Source: Bryobacter aggregatus MPL3 (GTDB lineage Bacteria > Acidobacteriota > Terriglobia > Bryobacterales > Bryobacteraceae). Taken from it: a stretch of DNA of 64,000 nt. The position numbers and the translations under genes are program-made. The stretch spans positions 1,054,001 to 1,118,000 of the forward strand of contig NZ_JNIF01000004.1 of assembly GCF_000702445.1 (NCBI RefSeq), given 5' to 3'. The notes under the pieces were generated by a model. The model searched no databases, was not told the DNA's origin, and saw only the letters and a list, made by a program, of their open reading frames with translations. This document shows, in pieces, positions 25,268-33,354 of this stretch (positions within the stretch are counted from its first letter, which is position 1; each line of letters starts with the position of its first letter).

Positions 25268-25902
25268 AACGATGGTTGCCTGCAGCAGCGCTGATTGGGT
25301 TGGGCGCACTGTGGCTTTGGACTCGACAGCATAGTATGACCGTAGCCGATATGGTGCGGCACCTGCCCAGCAACGAAGGAATCGTCCTGGTTGTGGACCG
25401 CGCGGTGATCGCCCAACTGGCGGGCGAAGCAGGAGGGGAGGAGCCGGAGTATCGGGAATTTATCGAGAAGACCGGCTTTGACTTTCGCAAGGATCTGGAT
25501 CGGATCGTCGCGGTGATCGGGGAACCAGCCAGCTACTATGTCGCGAGCGGCCGTTTTGACTGGAAGAAGATTTCCGCTTATGCCGGAAACTGTGTGAAGG
25601 ATGTCTGCGCGATGCCGGCAAGCCAGCCGGAACGGTGGATTTCTTTGACCCGGCTGAGCGGCAATACGATGGCGATTGCCGTATCGCCAGTCCAGTTTGC
25701 GGTGACCTCGATGGAGGTGTCACGCACACCGATAGTCGAGTGGCGGGATACACCCTTGTGGATCCGCGGCAAGGGCAAGTATTTCTCGCGGTGGGGATTG
25801 AGCGGGGAGGAGATGGTGGAAGCACAACTGAAAGGGCGGGCCTTGGAATTGAAGGCAGGCACAGTCAGCAGGACAATTCCGCTCGATAAGGTGTTTGATT
25901 GA
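25264..25902 (+). CDS. Single-pass membrane protein of unknown function in the aroF operon
   Basis: 212 residues. One N-terminal membrane helix or uncleaved signal ([15 protein letters not shown]) is followed by an extracytoplasmic domain of about 185 residues. Recognisable stretches are [20 protein letters not shown] and [15 protein letters not shown]. This pattern of a VDxA-like strand and an FDxxKDLD segment recalls a group of uncharacterised acidobacterial proteins, but I know no function. Two cysteines (CVKDVC) may form a disulfide. It overlaps both neighbours by four bases (GTGA and TTGA), so it should be translated with aroF and the kinase and share the attenuator. Confidence 0.75.
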   Translation: MKRWLPAAALIGLGALWLWTRQHSMTVADMVRHLPSNEGIVLVVDRAVIAQLAGEAGGEEPEYREFIEKTGFDFRKDLDRIVAVIGEPASYYVASGRFDWKKISAYAGNCVKDVCAMPASQPERWISLTRLSGNTMAIAVSPVQFAVTSMEVSRTPIVEWRDTPLWIRGKGKYFSRWGLSGEEMVEAQLKGRALELKAGTVSRTIPLDKVFD

Positions 25903-26813
25903 GCCGGGTGTTGGTGGCGGGCAATCTGGTGTTGGATCTGCTTGCCTGGCCCGTAACGGAGTTGCGTTGGGATGGCACGATCTGGGTGGATGAGTTTGCG
26001 CGGAGTGTCGGTGGCAATGGCGCGAATACGTCCTATACGCTCGCGAAGATGGGTGTCGAGGTGATGCTGGCAGGCGCGGTCGGAAAGGATGCCGAAGGTA
26101 CGGAGCTGCTGGGGCTCTTGGAGGACGTGGGCGTGGAGACCAGCGGCGTCAAGCGATTGGCACTGCCAACTCCGACGACACTCGCCATGGTGAAGAAAAC
26201 CGGAGAGCGGGCCTTTGTACACCGGCCTGGGGCGAGCCGCGGGGCGCTCACCAAGGCGCTGCGGATGCCGAAAGCAGAGCATTTCCATGTCGCGAATCCG
26301 TTTGGGGTTCCGGCGTTGCGGACGCTGGCCCCTGAGAATCTGCGTCGTGCGAAGAAGGCGGGGATGACGACCTCTCTCGATGCCGGTTGGGATTCTCGCG
26401 GGGAGTGGGGGAGCGTCGTGCTTCCCTGCCTCGAATGGGTGGATGTCTTGTTCGTCAACGAGGAAGAGGCGATGCTGATCAGTGGCGCAAAGAGTTGGCA
26501 AGCGGCGATTCCGTTGTTGCCAGCCAAGCGGGTGGTGCTCAAGCGTGGCAAGCAAGGGGCCGTGGTGGATGGCGTGGCTGTGCCTGGTTATACCGTTGCC
26601 GCGATGGACTCGACGGGCGCCGGAGACGTCTTTGCCGGAGCCTGGATTGCTGCGTCGCTCCGAGGCCAACCGCCCGTTGCCGCCACCCAGTTTGCGAATG
26701 CGGCTGCGGCGCTCAGTGTGACAAAACTTGGTTCGATTGCAGGGGTGCGGAGCTTCAGGCAGACGGCGCAGTGGATGCAGGCGCAGCATCGATCATCTTT
26801 GCAACCGGCTTGA
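25899..26813 (+). CDS. PfkB/ribokinase family sugar or nucleoside kinase
   Basis: 304 residues. The N-terminal VAGNLVLDLLAWPV and the SVGGNGANTSYTLAKMG glycine motif (about 36-52) bind substrate. DSTGAGDVFAGAW (237-249) holds the catalytic base Asp243 and the anion hole. The length fits the family. The substrate cannot be read from sequence; ribokinase-, fructokinase- or adenosine-kinase-like use are all possible. The TTG start overlaps the preceding stop (TTGA). It is the last gene of the aroF operon, an unexpected place for a sugar kinase. Its final 59 bases overlap the convergent peptide transporter. Confidence 0.9.
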   Translation: MSRVLVAGNLVLDLLAWPVTELRWDGTIWVDEFARSVGGNGANTSYTLAKMGVEVMLAGAVGKDAEGTELLGLLEDVGVETSGVKRLALPTPTTLAMVKKTGERAFVHRPGASRGALTKALRMPKAEHFHVANPFGVPALRTLAPENLRRAKKAGMTTSLDAGWDSRGEWGSVVLPCLEWVDVLFVNEEEAMLISGAKSWQAAIPLLPAKRVVLKRGKQGAVVDGVAVPGYTVAAMDSTGAGDVFAGAWIAASLRGQPPVAATQFANAAAALSVTKLGSIAGVRSFRQTAQWMQAQHRSSLQPA

Positions 26814-28236
26814 TGAAGATCGCGAAGAGCAGCGCGACAATGATGCAAAAGGCGCCGATGGCGCCGAAGAGGTGGGGGAGCGGGAACTTCTCGTAGAAGC
26901 CCGCCATGCGGCCTCCGACATAGTTGCCGGCGGAGATCGAGAGAAAGAAAACACCCATGATGAAACCAGCCATGCGCGCCGGGGCGAGGCGGGTCATGGC
27001 GCTGAGGCCAACTGGAGAGAGGCAGAGTTCGGCGACGGTATGGATCAGGTAAGTTCCGGTGAGCCAGAGGGGCGAAACCTTGTTGCCTCCAACGGAGAGC
27101 TCGGCTCCAGGCACCAGGAATAAATAACCAAGCCCCACCAAGAACAGCGCGATGGTGAATTTTGCCGGGACGCTCGGTTGCCGGGTGCCCATGCGAATCC
27201 AAAGGGCAGCGAAAACGGGGGCGAGCGGGATGAGGAAAGCCGAATTCAGGCTCTGGTACCAGGATGAGGGGAAGGCATAGCCAAAGACCGTATTGTTTGT
27301 GTTCTGCTCGGCAAAGAGATTCAGTGTGCTTCCTGCTTGCTCGAAGCTGGACCAGAAGATCGCCGAGATGAAGAAGAGGATGCAGACGACGGCGAGACGG
27401 CGGCGCTCGTAGGCGTTCGGACTTTCCTTGAACAGCAAGTAGCTCAGTACGACGGCAACGATGAGGAGGAGCAAATAGCCGAACAGATCCGCGAGTGCTT
27501 CTGCCGCGGGCGCCAGAAGAAACAGCAGTGCCGCGGTGGCGATGAGGGCAACAGAGCCGTACTGTAACCATACTTTGCGTTGCTGCTGCTCGAGGATGTC
27601 CGATGGTGGGACGGGGACAAAGACGCGGCGTGGCAGGTACTTCGAGCCGAGAATGAACTGGATGATGCCAATAGCCATGAAGACGGCAGCGACAGCGAAG
27701 CCGTAGTGCCAATTGACGCGTTGTGCGAGGTACCCAACGATCAGCGGGGCGATGAGCGCACCGACGTTGATGCCCATATAGAAGATGGAAAAGGCAGAAT
27801 CGCGACGGATATCGTTCTGTTCATAGAGCGTGCCGACGATGGTCGAAACATTGGGCTTGAGGAAGCCGGTTCCAAAGATGATGGCCGCGAGCCCGATATA
27901 GAAAACCTCGATGCCAGGAAAGAACATCAGCGCGTTGCCGCTGGCGATGAGCAGGCCCCCGAGGATGACCGCGTTGCGCAGCCCCAGAAACTTGTCAGCG
28001 AGCCAACCGCCGGGCAGCGACAACAGATAGTTCATCGAAGCATAGAGGCTGTAGATCGCGGTCGCCTTGCCGATGCCAAAGCCAAGGCCGCCAGTAGCAG
28101 GGTCGGCCATCATGTAGAGGATTAGGATGGCGCGCAGGCCGTAATAGCTGAAGCGCTCCCACATCTCGGTAAAGAACAGGGTGGAGAGGCCACGAGGGTG
28201 GCCAAAGAAGGCCGTATCAGAATTTGCGGTTGCCAA
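26755..28236 (-). CDS. Proton-dependent oligopeptide transporter (POT/PTR2)
   Basis: About 493 residues with 12-14 membrane segments. POT signatures are FTEMWERFSYYGLRAILILYM (the ExxERFxYY motif in helix 1), FGTGFLKPNVSTIVG and FSIFYMGINVGALIAPLIVGYLAQ. It would import di- and tripeptides with protons. Upstream codons up to 28314 are open but contain no family sequence, so a TTG at 28236 (MATANSDTAFFGHPRG) is preferred. It lies five bases after the DUF7009 stop, the distal gene of the mqnA-mqnC operon. Peptides released by the secreted peptidases encoded in this window are plausible substrates. Confidence 0.92.
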   Translation of the reverse strand: MATANSDTAFFGHPRGLSTLFFTEMWERFSYYGLRAILILYMMADPATGGLGFGIGKATAIYSLYASMNYLLSLPGGWLADKFLGLRNAVILGGLLIASGNALMFFPGIEVFYIGLAAIIFGTGFLKPNVSTIVGTLYEQNDIRRDSAFSIFYMGINVGALIAPLIVGYLAQRVNWHYGFAVAAVFMAIGIIQFILGSKYLPRRVFVPVPPSDILEQQQRKVWLQYGSVALIATAALLFLLAPAAEALADLFGYLLLLIVAVVLSYLLFKESPNAYERRRLAVVCILFFISAIFWSSFEQAGSTLNLFAEQNTNNTVFGYAFPSSWYQSLNSAFLIPLAPVFAALWIRMGTRQPSVPAKFTIALFLVGLGYLFLVPGAELSVGGNKVSPLWLTGTYLIHTVAELCLSPVGLSAMTRLAPARMAGFIMGVFFLSISAGNYVGGRMAGFYEKFPLPHLFGAIGAFCIIVALLFAIFIKPVAKMIDAAPASTAPSA

Positions 28237-28241
28237 GCTAC

Positions 28242-28592
28242 TTAGCTTAACCCCACCGGGTTCGGATAAGTATCGGAGTCGTCCTCGCCGCTCCGCGGCG
28301 TGGTGCAAGCCCAATCTTTCTCGATGAGGATTGAGACGCCACCGCTGGTCGCGGAGCGGCCCACCTCCTCACTGGCAGCCCAGGTGGCGGCCCAAGCGTG
28401 AGGAACCTCGATGGTCAGTGTCGATTGCTCGAAGCTGGCGCGGAGTTCGTCCGTTGCCGTGGGGGCGAGTTGGAAGTGGAAGGGCGTAGGGGTGGACAGC
28501 GTTTCGACAATGGCTTGGCCTGTGGATAGCTGTTCCACCTCGGCTCTGACCAGCCGGAGACGAATGGTGTTGGCGCGGAGTCTGAGCTTCAT
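28242..28592 (-). CDS. DUF7009-like small protein
   Basis: 116 residues starting MKLRLRANTIRLRLVRAEVEQL, a strongly patterned N-terminus that I associate with the DUF7009 family. It also has a GVSILIEKDWACTTPR segment and an acidic end EDDSDTYPNPVG. No catalytic motif is known. The start at 28592 is chosen because codons further upstream (to 28721) lie within the mqnC 3' end and carry no family sequence. It is four bases from the mqnC stop and five from the transporter start. Such proteins recur beside menaquinone genes only as far as I can see here, so I infer nothing about a role in the pathway. Confidence 0.8.
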   Translation of the reverse strand: MKLRLRANTIRLRLVRAEVEQLSTGQAIVETLSTPTPFHFQLAPTATDELRASFEQSTLTIEVPHAWAATWAASEEVGRSATSGGVSILIEKDWACTTPRSGEDDSDTYPNPVGLS

Positions 28593-28596
28593 GGCT

Positions 28597-29631
28597 TTAG
28601 TTGAGGTAGTAGGTGCGATAAAGAGTGTCGCGCTGCTTCGGAATGAACCCGGCATCACGGATGAGATGACGCAGGTCTTCTTCCGTCGCATGGAAGCGGG
28701 CCCCCGCCTGGGAGACGACATTCTCTTCGATCATGATGCTGCCGACATCATTGCCCCCAAAGCGCAAGCCCATCTGGCAGACCTTCAAGCCAGGAGTGAC
28801 CCAACTGGTTTGGATGTTCGTAATGTTGTCGAGAAAGACCCGGCTGATGGCGAGCATCTTGAGGAACTCGACGGCCGTGACTTCTTCTTTGACAAAGCGG
28901 CCGAGCGAGGTGCCTTCGCGCTGGAAGCTCCAGGGGATGAAGGCGGTGAAGCCGCCCGTCTCTTCCTGTAGATTGCGAATGACCTCAAGGTGGTTGAGGC
29001 GATGCTCGAAAGTTTCGCCGGTGCCATACATCATCGTTGCGGTAGTCTTGAGGCCGAGCTGGTGCGCCGTGCGATGGACGTCCACCCATTCTTCGACATT
29101 GCACTTGAGCCGGGCAATGCGGTGGCGGACTTCGTCATCAAGGATTTCAGCCCCAGCGCCGGGGATGGACTGCAGACCGGAATCGCGGAGACGGGCGATG
29201 GTGTCGCGGACGCTGATGCCGGAGATCTGCGCGATATTCAGAATCTCGGGGGCACTGAGGAAGTGGAGCCAGATCTTGTCGCCAAACTTCAGTTTGATAT
29301 CGCGGCAGAGTGCTTCATACCAATCGATCTTCAGTTCGGAATGGAGGCCGCCCTGCATCAGGACGCCGGTCCCGCCGAGATCGATGGTTTCCTGGATCTT
29401 GCGGTAGATGTCTTCGCGGGTGAGGATATAACCCTCCGGCGAGTTCATCGGGCGGTAGAAGTTGCAGAAGGTACAGTACTCGGTGCAGAAGTTTGTGTAA
29501 TTGATGTTGCGATCAATGATGTAGCTGGCGATGTTGTCGGGGTGGAAACGCTGCCGGACTTGATCGGCTTCCATGCCGAGGCCGATGAGGTCATCGGAGA
29601 GAAAGGCTTCGGTAGCCTGCTGGCGTGTCAT
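28597..29631 (-). CDS. mqnC: Cyclic dehypoxanthinyl futalosine synthase, radical SAM
   Basis: 344 residues. It catalyses the radical cyclisation of dehypoxanthine futalosine in the futalosine route to menaquinone. The radical SAM cluster motif is CTEYCTFC (Cys49, Cys53, Cys56). Family features include SPEGYILTREDI, MQGGLHSEL, SIPGAGAEILDD and TTATMMYGTGET. Length is normal. The ATG overlaps the mqnA stop by four bases (ATGA). Together with mqnA it shows that this organism makes menaquinone through futalosine and not through the classical Men pathway; mqnB and mqnD are not in the window. Confidence 0.96.
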   Translation of the reverse strand: MTRQQATEAFLSDDLIGLGMEADQVRQRFHPDNIASYIIDRNINYTNFCTEYCTFCNFYRPMNSPEGYILTREDIYRKIQETIDLGGTGVLMQGGLHSELKIDWYEALCRDIKLKFGDKIWLHFLSAPEILNIAQISGISVRDTIARLRDSGLQSIPGAGAEILDDEVRHRIARLKCNVEEWVDVHRTAHQLGLKTTATMMYGTGETFEHRLNHLEVIRNLQEETGGFTAFIPWSFQREGTSLGRFVKEEVTAVEFLKMLAISRVFLDNITNIQTSWVTPGLKVCQMGLRFGGNDVGSIMIEENVVSQAGARFHATEEDLRHLIRDAGFIPKQRDTLYRTYYLN

Positions 29632-30389
29632 GCGAGTTGTTTTCCTTCCATGCGCATCGCTTCTTCAATGTAGAGCTTCATGCCGCGTTTGTAGTCGTCG
29701 ACGATCTCAAACTGGATCAGACTGTTCAGGTATTCGTAGGCGAGGCCGGGCCACAGACTGCGCTCCGCGGCTTCTGCAAGGACGATTTCGTTGAGCCGGG
29801 TCTTACCGTAGTCATAGCTGGCCTGGAGGAGAGCGGCGAGTTCCGGGTTCTGTTTCGGGCCGGCCCAAATCGCAAAGACCATGGGGAGGCCGGTGAGCTT
29901 CAGCCACTCTTCGCCCAGATCGAGCACGTGGAGGCCGCTGCTGGCAGGATCGATGCGGAGTGCAGGATCGCCGATGATCAGCGCGGCGTCGGCGCGTCCG
30001 AGCATTGCGGGAAGATCGGGAACCATTGTGAGGGTGTTGGGTTCCAACTGGTAACCCCGTTCGAGAACGATGCGCGCCAGCATCACAGACGATCGCGAGG
30101 AACTGTCGAGGGCGAGCGTGCGGATGTCTCGAATGGGGACCTTCGAAAGCAACAGGATGCTGCGGACAGGGCCGCGGCAGGCGATGCCGAGACTGCCGAT
30201 TTGCGCAAGGTGGAGCCGGGCGGCTTCGACAACAGGAACCAGGCCAGCATCCACTTCGCGCGAGGCAAGGCGGCGGGCGCAAACGCTCGGGAGATCGAAA
30301 TCCACTTGGGCCAGTCCTTGCTGGGGGCCGTTCAGAAATCCCCAGACGAGGGGACGGGTATTCAGGTAGCTGACTGCGGAGAGATGCAT
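29628..30389 (-). CDS. mqnA: Chorismate dehydratase
   Basis: 253 residues of the periplasmic-binding-protein fold. MqnA dehydrates chorismate to 3-enolpyruvylbenzoate, the entry step of the futalosine pathway. Family segments are SAVSYLNTRPLVWGF at the N-terminus, CARRLASREVDAGLVPVVEA, LALDSSSRSSVMLARIVL and AALIIGDPALR. It has no signal peptide, as expected for a cytoplasmic enzyme. The shared substrate chorismate links it functionally to the nearby aroF operon, which is transcribed separately. It is the first gene of its operon and diverges from the secreted paralogue array by about 80 bases. Confidence 0.95.
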   Translation of the reverse strand: MHLSAVSYLNTRPLVWGFLNGPQQGLAQVDFDLPSVCARRLASREVDAGLVPVVEAARLHLAQIGSLGIACRGPVRSILLLSKVPIRDIRTLALDSSSRSSVMLARIVLERGYQLEPNTLTMVPDLPAMLGRADAALIIGDPALRIDPASSGLHVLDLGEEWLKLTGLPMVFAIWAGPKQNPELAALLQASYDYGKTRLNEIVLAEAAERSLWPGLAYEYLNSLIQFEIVDDYKRGMKLYIEEAMRMEGKQLA

Positions 30390-30468
30390 CTCTATCTACT
30401 AGGATGCGAAACTTATGAGCGTTTTGGAGAATCGGAAACGCGGAAAGCCCGCGCGCGTCCGAGGAAAC

Positions 30469-31275
30469 ATGCGAAGTCTCGTATTTTTACTTGCCGCGTT
30501 CAGTTCGGCCGCCTCGGCCGATCTCCGTTACCAGATGCGTTGTGAGGTATTGCAACTGGGCGAGGTGACCAAAGAAGACCCCGCTTTGCAGAAGGTGCTG
30601 GATGAGTGCCAAGGCGAGGTACTCACCAATGGGAAGTACTATTTGTTCCAGACCAAGTCGGCGATCGTGCGAACGGACTTGCAGACGCAAGAGACGATCT
30701 ACATCGATCCGAAGACAAAGTCCTGGAGTAAAGGGGTGGAAGCGGCGAGCGAAACTGCACTCGGCCGGCAACTTCAGGATTTGAAGGATCGTGGAATGAA
30801 GCTGAATGTGGAGACGAAAGCGATTCCAACCAGCAGGAAGATCGAAGGATACACGGCCAAAGGAACGGCAATTCGGTTTCAGATCGAGATGCCGATGGAA
30901 GGAGTTCGCAATCCTCAGGGTGAGCCGGTGATCATCGGAACAACCACGAATATGGAGATCTGGGCAAGCAATCCGATCGCGGGATTGGCCGCCGGAGAGG
31001 GCACAAAGTCGCCGCTGGAGATGCAGATCGCACCGTTGCTGAACGGATTGCCGGATCATGGAGCGGCTGTCCGGAAGGCGATCCCGCCAGGGAGTCTTTG
31101 CCTCGAGATGAAGATTCAGACCAAGATCACCGGGATGGACCAGTTATTGCCGCCAGGAATCGATGCAGCGCCACCTGCCGGAATGAATATGATTGTGAAA
31201 GCGACGCAGATTACGAGCGGACCGCTGCCGGCGAAGCTGTTTGAGATTCCGGCGGGATACAAAGAAGTCGAGTAA
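30469..31275 (+). CDS. Secreted protein of unknown function, member 1 of a tandem paralogue set
   Basis: About 268 residues. The signal peptide is RSLVFLLAAFSSAASA; GAGG upstream and this signal set the start at 30469 although the frame is open from 30415. The mature protein begins DLRYQMRCEVLQLG and ends LFEIPAGYKEVE. This plan (signal, D-R-Y start, central KTKSWSKG and GYTAKGTAIRF strands, and a final FxxPxGYxE motif) is shared with the two genes that follow, so they look like diverged duplicates. It resembles DUF4412-like exported proteins. No catalytic residues are evident. It ends just before the ribosome site of the relic frame. Confidence 0.75.
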   Translation: MRSLVFLLAAFSSAASADLRYQMRCEVLQLGEVTKEDPALQKVLDECQGEVLTNGKYYLFQTKSAIVRTDLQTQETIYIDPKTKSWSKGVEAASETALGRQLQDLKDRGMKLNVETKAIPTSRKIEGYTAKGTAIRFQIEMPMEGVRNPQGEPVIIGTTTNMEIWASNPIAGLAAGEGTKSPLEMQIAPLLNGLPDHGAAVRKAIPPGSLCLEMKIQTKITGMDQLLPPGIDAAPPAGMNMIVKATQITSGPLPAKLFEIPAGYKEVE

Positions 31276-31283
31276 GGAGTGGA

Positions 31284-31370
31284 ATGAGAAAAATTTTAAT
31301 TGGGTGTATGGTGAGTCTGCGGCAGGCCGCCCCGTTCGAACTCCCTTCGGGTGATACAGAAGTCAAATAG
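31284..31370 (+). pseudogene. Collapsed paralogue: signal-peptide start joined to the family C-terminal motif
   Basis: A 28-codon frame with its own AAGGAG (31274-31279) four bases before the ATG. It opens MRKILIGCMVSL, like the signal peptides of the neighbours, and ends APFELPSGDTEVK. The latter aligns with the family tail LFEIPAGYKEVE of the preceding gene (F, E, P, G, E and V identical). Everything between is missing, so this looks like an internal deletion of a fourth paralogue. The stop touches the next ATG (TAGATG), and that next gene has no ribosome site of its own. The relic may therefore survive as a translational coupler. Confidence 0.6.
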
Positions 31371-32036
31371 ATGTTGCAACGCTGTATCGCCGGTCTCCTT
31401 TGCATTGCGACGACACTCTCCGCCGACGCACGCTATCAGCTTGCCTATCAAGTGAAGGCGAATCTGCTGGTGCAGTTGGGGGCCCGGGTGGCGGGCTTGA
31501 GCAAGCTGAACAGCAGCGGCGAGACGGTATTGCTCAAAGGCGCGAAGATCCTCGTCAAAGGCGACACCAGTACTCTCATCGTCGACTATGCAACGTCGAA
31601 TGTAGTGATCCTCGATCACACGGACAAGACTTTTGAACGCGTGAAAATCGAAGAGATGAGGCAGCGGATTGCCGCCGATTTCCCGACCGCACTTGTCGAT
31701 GGATTGAAAAAGCTGTTTGGCGGCGACGGCTCCTCATCAACGAGCGTCGAGCGCGTGGGGGATGGCAGCGCCATGCCGAGCCTGGCCCGCTTTCGCGCCA
31801 AGTACGGGCTCGGCTATCTGCTGCCCGCCATGGAAACACTCACGCCACTGGCGCCTGGGATCGAAAAAGGGCTGCAATCCATTCGCGGCCAAAACAACCT
31901 GCCGCTTTCGCTGCGAATTTCAATGGGCGCAAAAGTAATGGATGCCACTGTGCAGATCCAGGATTATCAGGAATCTGCCGTCCAGGAACATGAGTTTGCG
32001 GTACCGCCTGGCTACCAAGAAATTAAAGCTCAGTGA
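31371..32036 (+). CDS. Secreted protein of unknown function, member 2 of the paralogue set
   Basis: 221 residues. The signal peptide is QRCIAGLLCIATTLSA, and the mature part begins DARYQLAYQVKANLL and ends HEFAVPPGYQEIKAQ, matching the first and third members in plan. A central VDYATSNVVILDHTDKTFERVKIEEMRQRI segment resembles the IDFDKQLFTNLNHKDRQYW segment of member 3, so the fold is probably shared. Length differs by loss of loops rather than of the core. No enzyme motif is visible. The ATG follows the stop of the 28-codon relic without a gap, and no Shine-Dalgarno precedes it. Confidence 0.75.
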   Translation: MLQRCIAGLLCIATTLSADARYQLAYQVKANLLVQLGARVAGLSKLNSSGETVLLKGAKILVKGDTSTLIVDYATSNVVILDHTDKTFERVKIEEMRQRIAADFPTALVDGLKKLFGGDGSSSTSVERVGDGSAMPSLARFRAKYGLGYLLPAMETLTPLAPGIEKGLQSIRGQNNLPLSLRISMGAKVMDATVQIQDYQESAVQEHEFAVPPGYQEIKAQ

Positions 32037-32116
32037 AGATGAGCCAATTTTAGGATCAAGTTCCGCTACTGTAAGGGAGAGCAGCGAACTGCTCTAGATG
32101 AAGTGGAGGTAACCCG

Positions 32117-33280
32117 ATGAAAAAAGCTGTCATGTTCCTAACCCTGCCCGCGCTGCTGATGGCAGACTTCCGGTACGAGAGCACAACCCGTATTACCAAA
32201 GGAATGGCGAGCAAGCTGACTTTTGGGAAGAAGCAGGAACCCGTCAAGACAACGCATTACTACAAGGGTGGCCGCATTGCGACGGTGAGCACAGACAGCA
32301 CAACGATCATCGATTTTGACAAGCAGCTCTTCACCAATCTCAATCACAAGGATCGGCAATACTGGCAATTGACCTTCGACGAGATGCGCCAACGCATGGC
32401 CGAGGCGCAGGAAGAAGTGAAGAACAACACGAAGGACCAGGATGCCCAGTTGGATATCCGCTTTGATGTGAAGGCGACCGGAGTGCAAAAAGAAGTGGGT
32501 GGCTATCCGGCCAAGGAAGTGCTCTTTACCATTGAGATTGGTGCGACCGATGGAAAGAATTCGGGCACAGCACTCCTCATGAAGAACGATAGCTGGCACA
32601 GCGAAGCGGTGACTGGCTACGGCGAATACAAAGCGTTTCTGGCTCGTCTGTCGGACAAACGCAGTTTCTTAAGCCTCGGGCAGATGCAGTCGGCAATGGC
32701 CGGACAGCGTGGCATGGCCGAAGGCATGCGGAAGATGACAGAGGAGATGCAAAAGACTCCCGGCATTCCCGTGCTGACGATTTCCCGTGTGACAATGCCA
32801 GGTGTCCAGATGCCCAGTCTTTCCAGCGCGAATGGCGGCAACACGGACGGAAACGGTGGAACGAATGGAAATGCACCCACTGCCGGCGACGCCGTGAAGC
32901 AGGCTGGCGGACAGGCAGCCGGGAATGCGGCAGGACGCGCACTGGGTGGTTCCATGGGCGGCATGCTGGGTGGTGCACTCGGGGGCAAGATGGGTGGCTT
33001 TGGCGGCTTCGGCAAGAAGAAGACCGATGCGGCCGCACAGGCGGAAGCGGACGCTAAGGCGAAGGCCGATGCCGACGCAGCCGCTCAGGCAGAACAAGCG
33101 CGGAAGACTGCGACGGAAGCCGCAGCGGCGAGCAAGAGTCCGGACGGCATGTTGATGATGGAATCGGTAACCGACGCGAGCAATTTCTCGACGGCTGCAA
33201 TCGAGGAGAGCATTTTCCAGGTGCCGGCCGGCTACGCCAAGATGGATTCTGACTTTGGCGGCAAGCGGAAGAAGAAGTAA
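32117..33280 (+). CDS. Secreted protein with Gly-rich and Ala-rich segments, member 3 of the paralogue set
   Basis: 387 residues. The signal peptide is KKAVMFLTLPALLMA, with GGAGGT six bases before the ATG. The first 225 residues correspond to the paralogue core (DFRYESTTRITKG, DSTTIIDFDKQLFTNLNHKD, GYPAKEVLFTIEIG). Then come an NG/TG-rich stretch (about 237-262), a GG/GGM-repeat hydrophobic segment (about 275-305) resembling glycine-zipper sequences, a charged Ala/Lys/Asp helix (about 306-345) and the family tail IFQVPAGYAKMDS. The inserted zipper and helix are absent from the other members. Envelope association is plausible. It is the last gene before a strong terminator. Confidence 0.78.
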   Translation: MKKAVMFLTLPALLMADFRYESTTRITKGMASKLTFGKKQEPVKTTHYYKGGRIATVSTDSTTIIDFDKQLFTNLNHKDRQYWQLTFDEMRQRMAEAQEEVKNNTKDQDAQLDIRFDVKATGVQKEVGGYPAKEVLFTIEIGATDGKNSGTALLMKNDSWHSEAVTGYGEYKAFLARLSDKRSFLSLGQMQSAMAGQRGMAEGMRKMTEEMQKTPGIPVLTISRVTMPGVQMPSLSSANGGNTDGNGGTNGNAPTAGDAVKQAGGQAAGNAAGRALGGSMGGMLGGALGGKMGGFGGFGKKKTDAAAQAEADAKAKADADAAAQAEQARKTATEAAAASKSPDGMLMMESVTDASNFSTAAIEESIFQVPAGYAKMDSDFGGKRKKK

Positions 33281-33309
33281 TTCCTCTACAGAAACCCGAC
33301 CTCATTTTC

Positions 33310-33349
33310 GTCCCGCTCCTGCTTCGGCCTGAGCGGGACTTTTGCTTTT
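33310..33349 (+). terminator. Intrinsic terminator of the secreted paralogue operon
   Basis: GTCCCGCTC (33310-33318) and GAGCGGGAC (33331-33339) form a perfect 9-base stem with a 12-base loop, followed by TTTTGCTTTT (33340-33349). It begins 30 bases after the stop of the third paralogue and lies just before the end of the convergent ankyrin gene. Confidence 0.9.
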
Positions 33350-33354
33350 GTACC

